Of a stretch of 57,569 nucleotides of DNA, positions 35,190 to 44,679 are shown in pieces. The notes under the pieces were generated by a model that saw only the letters and a list, made by a program, of their open reading frames with translations, did no database searches and was not told the DNA's origin. Every line of letters begins with the position of its first letter. Position 1 is the stretch's first letter. The position numbers and the translations under genes are program-made. Origin of the DNA: Chloroflexi bacterium OHK40 (GTDB taxonomy: Bacteria > Chloroflexota > Chloroflexia > Chloroflexales > Chloroflexaceae); assembly GCA_004367505.1 (NCBI GenBank), contig SFCB01000062.1, forward strand, positions 1 to 57,569, written 5' to 3'.

Positions 35190-36023
35190 CTACAGGTACT
35201 CCCGCTGATTCACCCGCCGGCGCCACTCCTCGCGGATCTCCACCGGGGTGCCCTGGGAGACGAGGAAATCGAGCAGAAGCCGGGAGAAGGTATTCGACTG
35301 TTCGAGGAAGGGGAAGTGGTTGGCCTTCGGCAGCACCAGCAGCTGGGCCGACCGCTCCCCGGGATCGTTGAGGAAGCCGGCGTGGTCGGCGTTGACGATC
35401 TTGTCCTGTCCGCCGTACACGGCCAGCAGCGGCACTTTTAGCTCCTGCACAGCCGGCCGCAGGTCGGCCTCGAGGATGGAGTCCTGCACGCTGTTGAGCA
35501 CCTGCTCCGAGAGGCCATCGGTGTCCTCGTAGAGCTCCTGCTGCACCTCCGGATCAGCGATCGGAATGCTGCGCAGCAGCCGGGCCCATGCATTGGTATG
35601 GTTCCCGCCAAACAGCTTGGAGAAGGTGCCGGGCTTGATATGGCCAGCCAGCACCTGACCGTACATCGGCGTAGCCACCGTCATCACCTTGAGCACGCGC
35701 TCGGGCCGCTCATGGGCGGTGCGGATGGCGACCATCCCGCCCATGCCGTGGCCGACGAGGTTGGCTACCGGCATGCCCATCTGGTCCATAAAGCGGCAGA
35801 GCATTTCCACGTAGCCGCTGATCGAGAAGCCCGTACCACGGCGGTCGCTCTCACCGTAGCCCCAGAAATCCAGGGCGTAGGCGCGGTAGCGCTCCGAGGC
35901 AAGGTCCATCGTTGGCACCCAGTACCGCCACGAGCCGAGCCAGCTATGGAGGAAGATGATCGGCTGGCCGCGGCCGAAGACCTCGTAGTGCACCAGCCGG
36001 TTGTCCAGGTGGGTTGCGCTCAC
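35190..36023 (-). CDS. Alpha/beta hydrolase-fold protein lacking the nucleophile serine
   Basis: A 277-residue alpha/beta hydrolase. The fold is intact: oxyanion-region FLHSWLGSWRYW (24-35), AYALDFWGYGESD (49-60), acid Asp207 in VYGGQDKIV and His236 in LPKANHFPF. The nucleophile elbow, normally G-x-S-x-G, reads GHGMGG, with Gly93 at the serine position (codon GGC). That should abolish ordinary ester hydrolysis. The GTG start at 36023 overlaps the histidine kinase stop by four bases (GTGA), with GAGGAG just upstream, so it is translated with the kinase. Alpha/beta hydrolases act as sensors in RsbQ-RsbP and in plant hormone receptors; a ligand-binding partner of the kinase is my inference. A non-hydrolytic enzyme remains possible. 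Confidence 0.9.
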   Translation of the reverse strand: MSATHLDNRLVHYEVFGRGQPIIFLHSWLGSWRYWVPTMDLASERYRAYALDFWGYGESDRRGTGFSISGYVEMLCRFMDQMGMPVANLVGHGMGGMVAIRTAHERPERVLKVMTVATPMYGQVLAGHIKPGTFSKLFGGNHTNAWARLLRSIPIADPEVQQELYEDTDGLSEQVLNSVQDSILEADLRPAVQELKVPLLAVYGGQDKIVNADHAGFLNDPGERSAQLLVLPKANHFPFLEQSNTFSRLLLDFLVSQGTPVEIREEWRRRVNQREYL

Positions 36024-39000
36024 TCAGTCTCCTCGTCCACGTCGTTCGTCTCGTGCTGCTCCAGCGGCAGGATGAAGCTGAAGGTACTGCCTCTGCCTTG
36101 CTCGCTCTGCACCCACATCTCGCCGCCGTGCATCTCTACGAACTGCTTGGCGATCGCCAGGCCGAGCCCGGTGCCACCCGCTACATCGCGCAGGGGGTTG
36201 TCGGCGCGGTAGAAGGGCCGGAAGAGCTTCTTCTGCTGCTCCCGCGTCATCCCCACGCCGTTGTCCTCCACGTCTACCTGGAGCATGCTGGCGCGGTTGA
36301 GGTAGGCCCGCACGTGGATGCGCCCGCCCTCATAGGTGTATTTTACGGCGTTTGTGAACAAATTCTGAAACACCTGGGTAATGCGCTTCTGGTCGGCCAT
36401 CACGGCCGGCAGGTCCGGTGCGGTCTCTACCACTACCTGCATGGCCTTCGCCTCATACTCGAAGCGGAGCGACTGCACCACTTCATTGATCACGGCAGGC
36501 ATCTCGACAGGTGAGAAGGTAAGCTTCTTCTTGCTGTCGGGCCGCGCGAAGTCCAGAATATCCTCGATCAGGGAGCGCAGGCGGTTGGTATTGCTCTTGA
36601 TGATCTGCAGATAGCTCACCTGGTCGCTGGTCATGTGCTGGGTGCCGCTGAGGAGGAGCACATCCACATAGCCTTTGACCGCCGTCAGGGGCGTGCGGAG
36701 TTCGTGGCTCACGTCGGAGATGAACTGGCGCTTGGCGTGATCGGCCTCGATCTCGCGGGTGATATCGCGCAGCACGGCCACCTCGCCGTAGCGCTGGCCG
36801 TCGGGGCCAACCACCTGGGCCAGGTTCACGTTGATCACCTGGGTCGGCTCTGTCAGATCCAGAGTGGTAGAGTACTGCTGGCCCAGGCGCACCTGGCGCA
36901 GGCCGTTCACCAGGCCGTTATAGACCACCTGGGCCCGCCGGCGCGCTGAGTCGTCGGCGCCGAACTGCTCCAGCACACTGAGGGGCTTGCCGGTCATCGC
37001 CTCGGCGGGGATCTCGAGCACGTGTTCGGCGGCGGGGTTAAAGAGCAGGATGGTCCGGTCGGTGTCGAGCACGATCACGCCCTCGGTCACCGACTGGAGC
37101 ACAGCAGCGCTCTTGGACGTCTCCTCGCGCTGCTGTTCGAGCAGCACGGCGTTGGTACCGGCGAGGTCGTTGATGTAACTGTAGAGCTGGGCATTGGAGA
37201 CCGCCGCCGCCACCACGCTGGCGATCGTGCCGAGCAGGTTCATCTGCGAGTCGGTAAAGTAGGCCACCTCTGGGCTGGAGAGCACCAGCACGCCGAGGGC
37301 CGCATCGCTCGTCTTCAGGGGCACGGCGGCCACCGAGCGTACGTCGTCGGCGCGGCCGGGCTCTTTGATCCAGCGCTCATCGTCGAGCACGTCGGGGATG
37401 TTCACTGGCTCCTGGTGCTGCATCACCCAGCTGGCCAGGCTCTCGCCACCGTCGAAGTGGAGAGGAATACTGGCCGCCCGCACGTCGCCACGGTCGTAGA
37501 GCACGGCCCGACACACCAGATCGCCGTTCGCCGGGTCGCGCAGCATGATCGAGCCACGGGCGACACCGAGGTTGAGCGAGATCAGCTCCAGTGCCCGCCT
37601 GATGATCCCGGTGAGGTCGAGCTGGGTCGTGAGCTCCAGGGTAATGTTATGCACCGCTTCGAGGCGATCCTTCTCCTCGGAGAGCTGGCGGCCGGCCTGC
37701 TCGAGCTCGGCGGTGCGCTCACTCACACGGCGCTCCAGGTCGGCGGCCAGGTTGGAGATCTGGTCGAAGAGCCGGGCGTTCTGAATGGCCTGGCTCGCCT
37801 GGTTGGCGAGGGCGAAGGTCACCTCGACGGCGTCGGCGTCGTAGGCACCCGGCACCTCGGCACCGATGGCGAGGATGCCCACCAGTTCATTATCTACGAG
37901 CAAGGGCGCGCCGATCCAGGCCCGGGCCCGCCAGCCGAGCTCCAGAATCGGCGCGAAGCGCTCATCGTGCAGGGCGTCCTCCAGCAACACGGGCTGGCGC
38001 TCCAGCGCCAGGGTCTGCAGGAGCGGGTTCGCCTCAACATCGAAGTCGGCCCGCAGGAGACGCTGGTCGCTCAGGCCGCGCGCCTCGGTGATCTGCAGAT
38101 GGCCGTAGCCGGCGTCGCGGAGCAGCACAGCGGCGCTATCATAGCTCACCACCCGTTCGAGCTGGTCGAGGATGAGCGTCTGGATCTCGCGCAGCGCCAG
38201 GGTGGAGGTAAACGACTGGGCAACATCGCGGAGGGTGTCGGCCAGCAGGCGGCGTTGCTGCTCCAGATGGTAGAGCTGGGCGCTCTTGAAGGCCTGGCTC
38301 GCCTGGTTGGCCAGAATGGAGATCAGCGAGATCTGATGGGCGCTCCACTCGTGGGGGTGGCGGAAGCCTACCCAGAGGGCGCCGAGGCGCTCATCGTTGG
38401 AGCCGATGGCAATGCCGAGCGCGCTGCGCACGCCGAAGGCGATGGCGTCGGGGTTGGCGCCGGGGATCTGGTGCAGATCGGTGATGGCCAGCGGCTGGCC
38501 GCTCTCGAGCAGGCGGCTGGTCATCCCGTCGAGGCGGAAGCTGATCGCCAGATCCTCACGGGGCTCGCCGGCCTCCATCAGCACCTGCTGCTCGATGCGG
38601 CCCAGACGGTCCAGCCGGAGCACCGCGCAGAGCTCGGCGCCAAGCAGGCGCAGGGCGGCGTCGGCCACGAGTTGCTGGGTCTTGTCGGGCTCGAGGGTGC
38701 CGGCGAGATCCTGAGTCACGCCGAAGAGCGTCGTCATCTCGGCCGCGTTCTGGCGGGTCTCGCTGAAGAGCCGCGCGTTATTCAGCGCCACGGCCGCCTG
38801 ATTGGCCACCGTCGTGAGGAACCGCAGGTCGTTCTGGTCGAAGGCGTTGCGCTCATAGCTCTGGATGTTGATCACCCCGAGCACCGTCTGGCGGAAGAGC
38901 AAGGGGGCGACCAGGAACGACTCCTCGGTCTGGTCGCTCGCTCCAACCCGGCCGCTGTCGATATCGAGGCCCATCGCCCGGGCCTCATCGGCGCTGCGCA

Positions 39001-42000
39001 GGAGCAAAGGCTGGTGGGTACGGATCACCCAGCCATTCGTACCCTCGGGGAGGGGTCGGGCGGCGAGGTTGATGCGCCGGCCCCGGTCGTAGGCCAGGGG
39101 GTAGCTGAGCGTATTGCTTGCCTCATCGTAGAGGGCGAGCAGCGACGTGCTGACATCGATCACCTCGCCGATGCCCTGGTGGAGCGCCTCGACCAGTGCT
39201 TGCAGATCGAAGGTGGCGCTGACGGCCGCGCTGATCTTGTTGATCGTCGAGAGCTCGTTGATCCGCTGCTCGCGCTCCTCGAAGAGCCGGGCATTCTCCA
39301 GCGCCGTGGCCGCCTGGTCGGCGAGCCCGGCGAGCAGGGCCCGGTCGTCCTCGGTGAAGTGGCGCAGGTAGTTGGTCATCACGCTGAGCACGCCGATGAT
39401 CTGCTCGCGGTAGATCACAGGCACGCCCATGAAGGAGACCAGGTTGTTGTCGCGCTGGTAGGAGGGGTAGAGTGAGCCGCCGTCGGCGTTCACATCGTTG
39501 ATGATCGAGGCCTGGCCCGTGGCAGCAACCCGGCCAGTGAGGCCCTGGCCCACGGGCACGCGCATGGTCCGGCCACGCTCGGCGGGGATGCCATCGAGGG
39601 CGGCGGGCACCAGGATGTTGTCTTCGGTGATCGTCCAGAGGGCCACGGTGGTCACATCGAGCTGGCGGCTCACCAGCTCCATGAGCTTGTCGAGCACCTC
39701 CTGGGGGCGAAGCAGCGAGGAGAGGATGCGGGCGGCATCGAGCAGCGTCGTCTGCTCGCGCACCTTCTGCCGCAGACGGTTCTCGCTGGTCTGGGCGGCA
39801 GCGAAGGCCTGGGCGCGGGCGATCGCGGTGCTCGTCTGGCTGGCGATCGTCTGGCAGAGGGCGAGGGCCTGGGGCTGGAAGGTGCCCCGGCGGCCCACAA
39901 AGTCCAGGCCAACGGCGCCGATCACCTCGGCGTCGATCAGCAGGGGGATGAGCGCGATCGAGCGAATATCGAGCTCGCGGAAGGTCTGGTGGGAGAGTAC
40001 GAAGAGCGGATGCGTCTGGGCGTCCTCGGCCACCAGGGGCTGCTTGTGCTCGTCGAGCCAATCAACCGAGGGGCTGTTGGCGATCGGCACCTGGATCTGG
40101 TCGAGGATCCCGCTGGGCACGTGTTCGGCCACGGCAGGAGCCACGCCACGCGCCCGGTCATAGATCACCAGGCGGGCCTGGTCCACGCCTGTCGCGTCGG
40201 CCATGGCGTCGACGATGATCTGGTAGATGCGCTGCACGTCAGTCTCGGCACTGGCCTGCACCGAGACGCGGTTGAGCAGGGCGAGTTGCTCGACCTGCTC
40301 GCGGGCGGTGGCGAGCAGGCGGGCGTTCTGCACACCCAGGGCGAGCTGGTTGGCTACGGTGGTCATGAAGGCCAGCTCGCGCTCGCCGTACAGGTCGGGC
40401 GTATAGCTCATCACGGCCATCACGCCTACCACGCTGCCATCGCCGACGAGCAGCGGCACGCCGAGCCACGAGGCCGACTCGCGGTCACTCCCGAACCTGA
40501 CGGGCTGGAATCCGGCGGTGCGGTACTCCTTGCTCAGATCGCTGAAGCGCAGGTGGCGCCGTGTGCGAATGATCTGGGCGGTGAGGCTACTGGGGGCGGG
40601 GTGGCGGATGGAATGGTCGATCTCCTGGAAATCGCCGTCTACCTCAAAGGAGAGCACGATCTCATTCTCGGCCTCCTGGTAGACGAAGATGTAGAAGGAG
40701 TCCAGGGGGAGAAAGGTACAGAGCTGCTCATAGGTGCGCCGCAGCATGAGCTCGAGGTCGAGGGTGGAGCTGGTGATCTGGCCCACCCGGTTGATAATAT
40801 TGAGCTCGTTGATGCGCCGCTCGCGCTCCCGGAACAGGGTTGCCCGTTCCATGGCAATGGCGAGCTGGTTGGCGAGGGCGGCGAGGAACTGCCGGTCGCG
40901 CTCAGTGAAGACGTTGGGCGCGAAGTCCTGCACGCTGAGCACCCCGATCACGCGCCCCTGGCTGATCAGCGGTACCCCGATCCACGAGCGTACCTGGTCG
41001 GCGTTGTCGGCGTAGGTAATGGCCAGATCGTGGAGCTTCGGGTCGGCGGCAAGATCCGGCATGAGCAGTGACTGGCCGCTGTCGATAATCAGGCCGGTAA
41101 GGCCGCCCTTGGGGGCAACCAGCTTGTGAGCGCTGGGGAGCAGTTCGCCCTGGCGCATAAAGAGCTCGAAGCGCACCTGCTCGGTATCGGGGCGGTAGCT
41201 GGCAATGTAGAAGAAGCTGGGCGTCCCGAGGTAGGCGACGATCTCCTGGTAGACCCGCTCAAGCAGGGTGTCAAGGTCGTTGGTGGAGGTCGAGGCAGTG
41301 CCAACCTGGTAAAGGGCGGCCATCTGTTCGGCGCGGGCGCGGGCATCGCGGAGCAGGGCGTAGTTTTCAATGGCGATCGCGGCCTGGTCGGCGAAGATCT
41401 CGAGCGGCTCAACAGTGCGGGCGCTGGGCCGCTGGCGGTCCTGGGGGTCGCCGACGAACATCATGCCGAGGAGGGCGCCCTCGGTGGCGTAGAGCGGCAC
41501 GCAGAGGCGGTCGCCGGGCTGCCACTCGCCGGGGGCTCGCGCATCGGTCGAGGGGCTATAGCTAAAGACGGCCGTGTCGAAGCCCTGCTCGAACTGCTGG
41601 GCCTCCTCGGCGGGCACGAAGTAGCAGCGCCCGATCCGGAAGCGCGGGTCGAGGTAGCTGGTGGCGAGGGCGGCGGGCAGGGGCGCGTGGGCCATGCGGT
41701 CCATCTCGCTGAGCGGGATGCCGGCAGCCGAGACGGGCCGCAGCAGATCGGGGCGATCCTGGTCGGTGAGGCAGAAGAGCACCGTCCGGAAGTTCGCGCT
41801 CTCCATCGCGCTATAGCCAACCTGTTCGAGCAAGTTCTCGAGGTTCCGGTCGGCGCGGAGGGCCTGGCCGATCTCCAGCACGTTATTGAGGATCTGGGCG
41901 CGGCTCTTGTGGATGCGGTAGAGGTGTTCGAGCTCGGCGTAGCGCTGGGCGTTGCCAATACCAACGGCGGCCTGATGGGTGAGGGCGCGCAGGAACTCGA

Positions 42001-44467
42001 TTGCGTCGTAGTCGAAGGCGTGCGGGCGTAGTGCGAGCAGGAGCAGCACCCCGTAGACCCCAGCCTGGTAGAAGATCGGCACCGCGAGGGCGGAGCGCGC
42101 CTCGGTGCTGTGCAGGGCGGCCTGCTCAGCGGGTGGCAACTCGTCGCTCAGTTCGGGCTCACGCCGTTCGAGGGCCAGGAAGGCCGTTGTGGCAGACGGG
42201 GCCAGCGTGGCGCCGAGCATTGCCGAGCGGTGCGGCTCGGGGAAGCCAACCGCCTCAACCACCACGTAGGTGGGGTGGTTCGCCTCGGCTTCACCGAGGA
42301 TGCGGCGGGAGAGGTCGGGAACAGGCTGACCCCCGAGGGCGCCGAGGGCCTCCTGGCCGGCGGAGGGGTCATCGGCGGAGCGGAGGGCGATCATCCCCTG
42401 GCTGGCGCCGGTGGCGCGCAGCGCCTGCTCGAGCACATACTCCAGGATCTCTTTCTGGTCGAGCGTGATGGCGAGTTGGCTGGAGACGCGCTGGAGGGCG
42501 CGCAGCTGCTCGATGCGGGCGCGAAGGCTGGCGTCGGTCTGCCCGTAGCGGGTGGCATTGGCGATCGCCTGGGCCGACTGGCCGGCGACGATGCTGAGCA
42601 GGCGGGCGTCATCGTCGCTGAAGGCGTTGGGCCGGGCCGCGCAGAGTTCGAGCGTACCGAGCAGCTCATCACCACGGTGGAGGGGCACGCCGAGGTAGGC
42701 GCGCGCGGGGATGCCATCATGGAGGAGCAGGCCGCTGAGATCGCCGAGCTCGCTGAGCTGGGGGGGCGGCTGCTGAAGGTCGGCGATGCGCAGGGGGCGC
42801 TGGTGACGTACGATCCAATCGGTCAGGGCGGGCGCAGCCTGGGCGGGGGGCCGTAGGCCCTGCTGGGCGCCGAGGCGCACGGTGCGGGTACGGGCATCGT
42901 AGAGCGCAACGCGGGCACCGCTGAAGCGCAGCGCGCGGGCGCCGGCGAGGATGGCGTCGAGCGTCTCATCGAGGCCGAGATCGGCATTGAGGCGCTGGCT
43001 GATGCGGTGGAGGAGCTCGAGCTCGGCGGCGCGTTGCTGCTCAGCCTGGTAGAGCCGACGGTTCAGGATAGCGGTGGCCACCTGTGCCGCGAGAACCTGG
43101 GCAAGGTTGCGCTCGGAGGGGCTAACGGGCCGGCGGGGGCGGGCGTAGCCGATTGCCAGCAGGCCGAGAGTCTGGTCCTTGCCGCGGAGGGGCAGGACGA
43201 GCGCACTGCGGCAGCCATCGTCGGCCAGGGCGGCGGCGAGGGCGTTCTGGGTGGCCACCGCCGACGTATCCTCGATCAGCAGGGGGTCGCCGCGCCCGAG
43301 TTGGGCGATCAGGGCGCTGGCTCCGGGGAGCGCGGGCTCGGGCGAGCCGCCGGGGCGGGCACCGAAGCGGGCGCTATGTGCCGGCTCGACATAGGTGGCG
43401 ACGCTTCGGAGCACCTCGGGGCCATGCTCATCGAGCAGGAAGACGGCGCAGTATTCAGCCGCGAGGGCCAGGGCGATATTCTCAGTGGCCCGGTTGAGCA
43501 TATTCTCAACCAGGGTCGTCGTGGTGATCTCCTGGCTATTCTCATAGAGCACGAACAGCTCGCGGGCCCGCTGCTGCTGCTGGCTGAAGAGTTGAGCATT
43601 GCGGGTGAGGAGTGCCACCTGCTCGGCGAACACTGCGATCAGGCGCTGCTGGCGTCCAGAGGGGCCGGTCCACCCATCAGTGGGGGCCGGGCCCGTGGGC
43701 AGCACGAGCACGAGTACGCCGATCAGGAGCTCCTGGGCGATCAGCGGCAGCGCGAGCGCCGGGTGCTCGCCGGTGGGTGTGGAGGTGCCCCGTCGGCGAC
43801 TCTGGCTGGGGGCCAGGTTGCCAACCTGCGAGGTCCGTGTCGCGACCGCCTGCGCGGGCAAGCTGGATCCGGCCAGCGGTAGCCCGGCCGGGAAGAGGAA
43901 GCCGACATCGCTTGCGGCAAGGAGGGTGAGCTGGCCTTCGGACTCCTCGGGCGTATAGATCGCTGCCGCGACCACGCCAACCAGGGGTGCGGCCCGGGTA
44001 AGCATCGCGGCGAGGAGCGTGCGGGTTTCGAGCACCCCCACCAGCTCCAGGTTGGTGGCTACGAGCGAGCGGATCTGCTCAGCGATCGTGGCCTCTTCCG
44101 CACGGCGGCGGGTAAGCAGGAGCAGCGCCAGCTGGGCGGCGAGGGCGGCGGCGAACGGTGGATCGAGACTGCTGGCGCCGCCAGGGCTTCCCAGGGCGAG
44201 GCGGCCGATCAGCTCACCCTCGGCCCGGAGCGAGAGTGGCGCCGGGTCATCGACGGCATCGCCCCAGGCGGCCACGGCCACCGGCTCACCCTCCTCCAGG
44301 AGTTCAAGGCGCCCGGCCGGAGCGGGCAGGTAGCGCGCCACCAGGCCAGCCAGTTTCTCGGCGCAGTGGGCGGCGTCATAGCTCTCGGCGCCATCCTGGG
44401 CACACTGCGCGAGCTGGGCCAGAAGTTCCCAGCCAGAGGTAGAGGTCGGGGCGATCGTCGTATCCAT
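36020..44467 (-). CDS. Giant sensor histidine kinase with 13 GAF domains and a PAS domain
   Basis: A 2,815-residue cytoplasmic protein. After an N-terminal region of about 130 residues I count 13 successive GAF-type units, each opening with a helix like LLNRVS or INKISA and closing with a helix like LANQASQAIQNARLF. The units are separated by short helical linkers of 15-25 residues. A longer coiled coil (DLERRVSERTAELEQAGRQL) lies before the 13th GAF. Then come a PAS domain (VLQSVTEGVIVLDTDRTILL), HisKA (DVSHELRTP, phosphoacceptor about His2588), and HATPase_c with N (NLFTNAVKY), G1 (DNGVGM) and G2 (GGTGLGLAI) boxes. No transmembrane segment is seen. No GAF shows an obvious bilin-binding cysteine set. 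The ATG at 44467 is preferred; an in-frame TTG at 44491 is possible. A serine-less hydrolase is coupled downstream, and a REC-GGDEF-like regulator lies upstream. Confidence 0.92.
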   Translation of the reverse strand: MDTTIAPTSTSGWELLAQLAQCAQDGAESYDAAHCAEKLAGLVARYLPAPAGRLELLEEGEPVAVAAWGDAVDDPAPLSLRAEGELIGRLALGSPGGASSLDPPFAAALAAQLALLLLTRRRAEEATIAEQIRSLVATNLELVGVLETRTLLAAMLTRAAPLVGVVAAAIYTPEESEGQLTLLAASDVGFLFPAGLPLAGSSLPAQAVATRTSQVGNLAPSQSRRRGTSTPTGEHPALALPLIAQELLIGVLVLVLPTGPAPTDGWTGPSGRQQRLIAVFAEQVALLTRNAQLFSQQQQRARELFVLYENSQEITTTTLVENMLNRATENIALALAAEYCAVFLLDEHGPEVLRSVATYVEPAHSARFGARPGGSPEPALPGASALIAQLGRGDPLLIEDTSAVATQNALAAALADDGCRSALVLPLRGKDQTLGLLAIGYARPRRPVSPSERNLAQVLAAQVATAILNRRLYQAEQQRAAELELLHRISQRLNADLGLDETLDAILAGARALRFSGARVALYDARTRTVRLGAQQGLRPPAQAAPALTDWIVRHQRPLRIADLQQPPPQLSELGDLSGLLLHDGIPARAYLGVPLHRGDELLGTLELCAARPNAFSDDDARLLSIVAGQSAQAIANATRYGQTDASLRARIEQLRALQRVSSQLAITLDQKEILEYVLEQALRATGASQGMIALRSADDPSAGQEALGALGGQPVPDLSRRILGEAEANHPTYVVVEAVGFPEPHRSAMLGATLAPSATTAFLALERREPELSDELPPAEQAALHSTEARSALAVPIFYQAGVYGVLLLLALRPHAFDYDAIEFLRALTHQAAVGIGNAQRYAELEHLYRIHKSRAQILNNVLEIGQALRADRNLENLLEQVGYSAMESANFRTVLFCLTDQDRPDLLRPVSAAGIPLSEMDRMAHAPLPAALATSYLDPRFRIGRCYFVPAEEAQQFEQGFDTAVFSYSPSTDARAPGEWQPGDRLCVPLYATEGALLGMMFVGDPQDRQRPSARTVEPLEIFADQAAIAIENYALLRDARARAEQMAALYQVGTASTSTNDLDTLLERVYQEIVAYLGTPSFFYIASYRPDTEQVRFELFMRQGELLPSAHKLVAPKGGLTGLIIDSGQSLLMPDLAADPKLHDLAITYADNADQVRSWIGVPLISQGRVIGVLSVQDFAPNVFTERDRQFLAALANQLAIAMERATLFRERERRINELNIINRVGQITSSTLDLELMLRRTYEQLCTFLPLDSFYIFVYQEAENEIVLSFEVDGDFQEIDHSIRHPAPSSLTAQIIRTRRHLRFSDLSKEYRTAGFQPVRFGSDRESASWLGVPLLVGDGSVVGVMAVMSYTPDLYGERELAFMTTVANQLALGVQNARLLATAREQVEQLALLNRVSVQASAETDVQRIYQIIVDAMADATGVDQARLVIYDRARGVAPAVAEHVPSGILDQIQVPIANSPSVDWLDEHKQPLVAEDAQTHPLFVLSHQTFRELDIRSIALIPLLIDAEVIGAVGLDFVGRRGTFQPQALALCQTIASQTSTAIARAQAFAAAQTSENRLRQKVREQTTLLDAARILSSLLRPQEVLDKLMELVSRQLDVTTVALWTITEDNILVPAALDGIPAERGRTMRVPVGQGLTGRVAATGQASIINDVNADGGSLYPSYQRDNNLVSFMGVPVIYREQIIGVLSVMTNYLRHFTEDDRALLAGLADQAATALENARLFEEREQRINELSTINKISAAVSATFDLQALVEALHQGIGEVIDVSTSLLALYDEASNTLSYPLAYDRGRRINLAARPLPEGTNGWVIRTHQPLLLRSADEARAMGLDIDSGRVGASDQTEESFLVAPLLFRQTVLGVINIQSYERNAFDQNDLRFLTTVANQAAVALNNARLFSETRQNAAEMTTLFGVTQDLAGTLEPDKTQQLVADAALRLLGAELCAVLRLDRLGRIEQQVLMEAGEPREDLAISFRLDGMTSRLLESGQPLAITDLHQIPGANPDAIAFGVRSALGIAIGSNDERLGALWVGFRHPHEWSAHQISLISILANQASQAFKSAQLYHLEQQRRLLADTLRDVAQSFTSTLALREIQTLILDQLERVVSYDSAAVLLRDAGYGHLQITEARGLSDQRLLRADFDVEANPLLQTLALERQPVLLEDALHDERFAPILELGWRARAWIGAPLLVDNELVGILAIGAEVPGAYDADAVEVTFALANQASQAIQNARLFDQISNLAADLERRVSERTAELEQAGRQLSEEKDRLEAVHNITLELTTQLDLTGIIRRALELISLNLGVARGSIMLRDPANGDLVCRAVLYDRGDVRAASIPLHFDGGESLASWVMQHQEPVNIPDVLDDERWIKEPGRADDVRSVAAVPLKTSDAALGVLVLSSPEVAYFTDSQMNLLGTIASVVAAAVSNAQLYSYINDLAGTNAVLLEQQREETSKSAAVLQSVTEGVIVLDTDRTILLFNPAAEHVLEIPAEAMTGKPLSVLEQFGADDSARRRAQVVYNGLVNGLRQVRLGQQYSTTLDLTEPTQVINVNLAQVVGPDGQRYGEVAVLRDITREIEADHAKRQFISDVSHELRTPLTAVKGYVDVLLLSGTQHMTSDQVSYLQIIKSNTNRLRSLIEDILDFARPDSKKKLTFSPVEMPAVINEVVQSLRFEYEAKAMQVVVETAPDLPAVMADQKRITQVFQNLFTNAVKYTYEGGRIHVRAYLNRASMLQVDVEDNGVGMTREQQKKLFRPFYRADNPLRDVAGGTGLGLAIAKQFVEMHGGEMWVQSEQGRGSTFSFILPLEQHETNDVDEETE

Positions 44468-44615
44468 AGGGCCTACGGGCCGCTCCTGCAAGGGCGTATG
44501 CTGGCAGTATCGGGGCGGAGCGTGTCATCGAACGACACGGCGGGGCATCGCACGCTGAGCCCGCTAGTATAAACGGGGTTACGGCCTGTTTCGGGTGGGG
44601 GAGGTGCCACAGACA

Positions 44616-44659
44616 GCAAGGGGGAGCGCGGTGCCAGGCGTGCCCGCTGCTCCCCCTGC
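44616..44659 (-). terminator. Hairpin after the REC/GGDEF-like gene
   Basis: AGGGGGAGC (44619-44627) pairs with GCTCCCCCT (44649-44657), and the stem extends by two pairs past a bulged base. It lies just after the stop of the regulator on the minus strand. The 212-base gap to the kinase also holds a CGTGTC/GACACG hairpin (44521-44539) and a reverse TATACT (44566-44571) that could be the kinase -10. Confidence 0.5.
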
Positions 44660-44679
44660 GCACCCAACCGGGCCGCCAG

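Noticed and set aside
37022-39475. An 817-codon plus-strand open frame
   Set aside because: It is antisense to the GAF-domain kinase, lacks any recognisable motif, and has the composition of a reverse-complement shadow.
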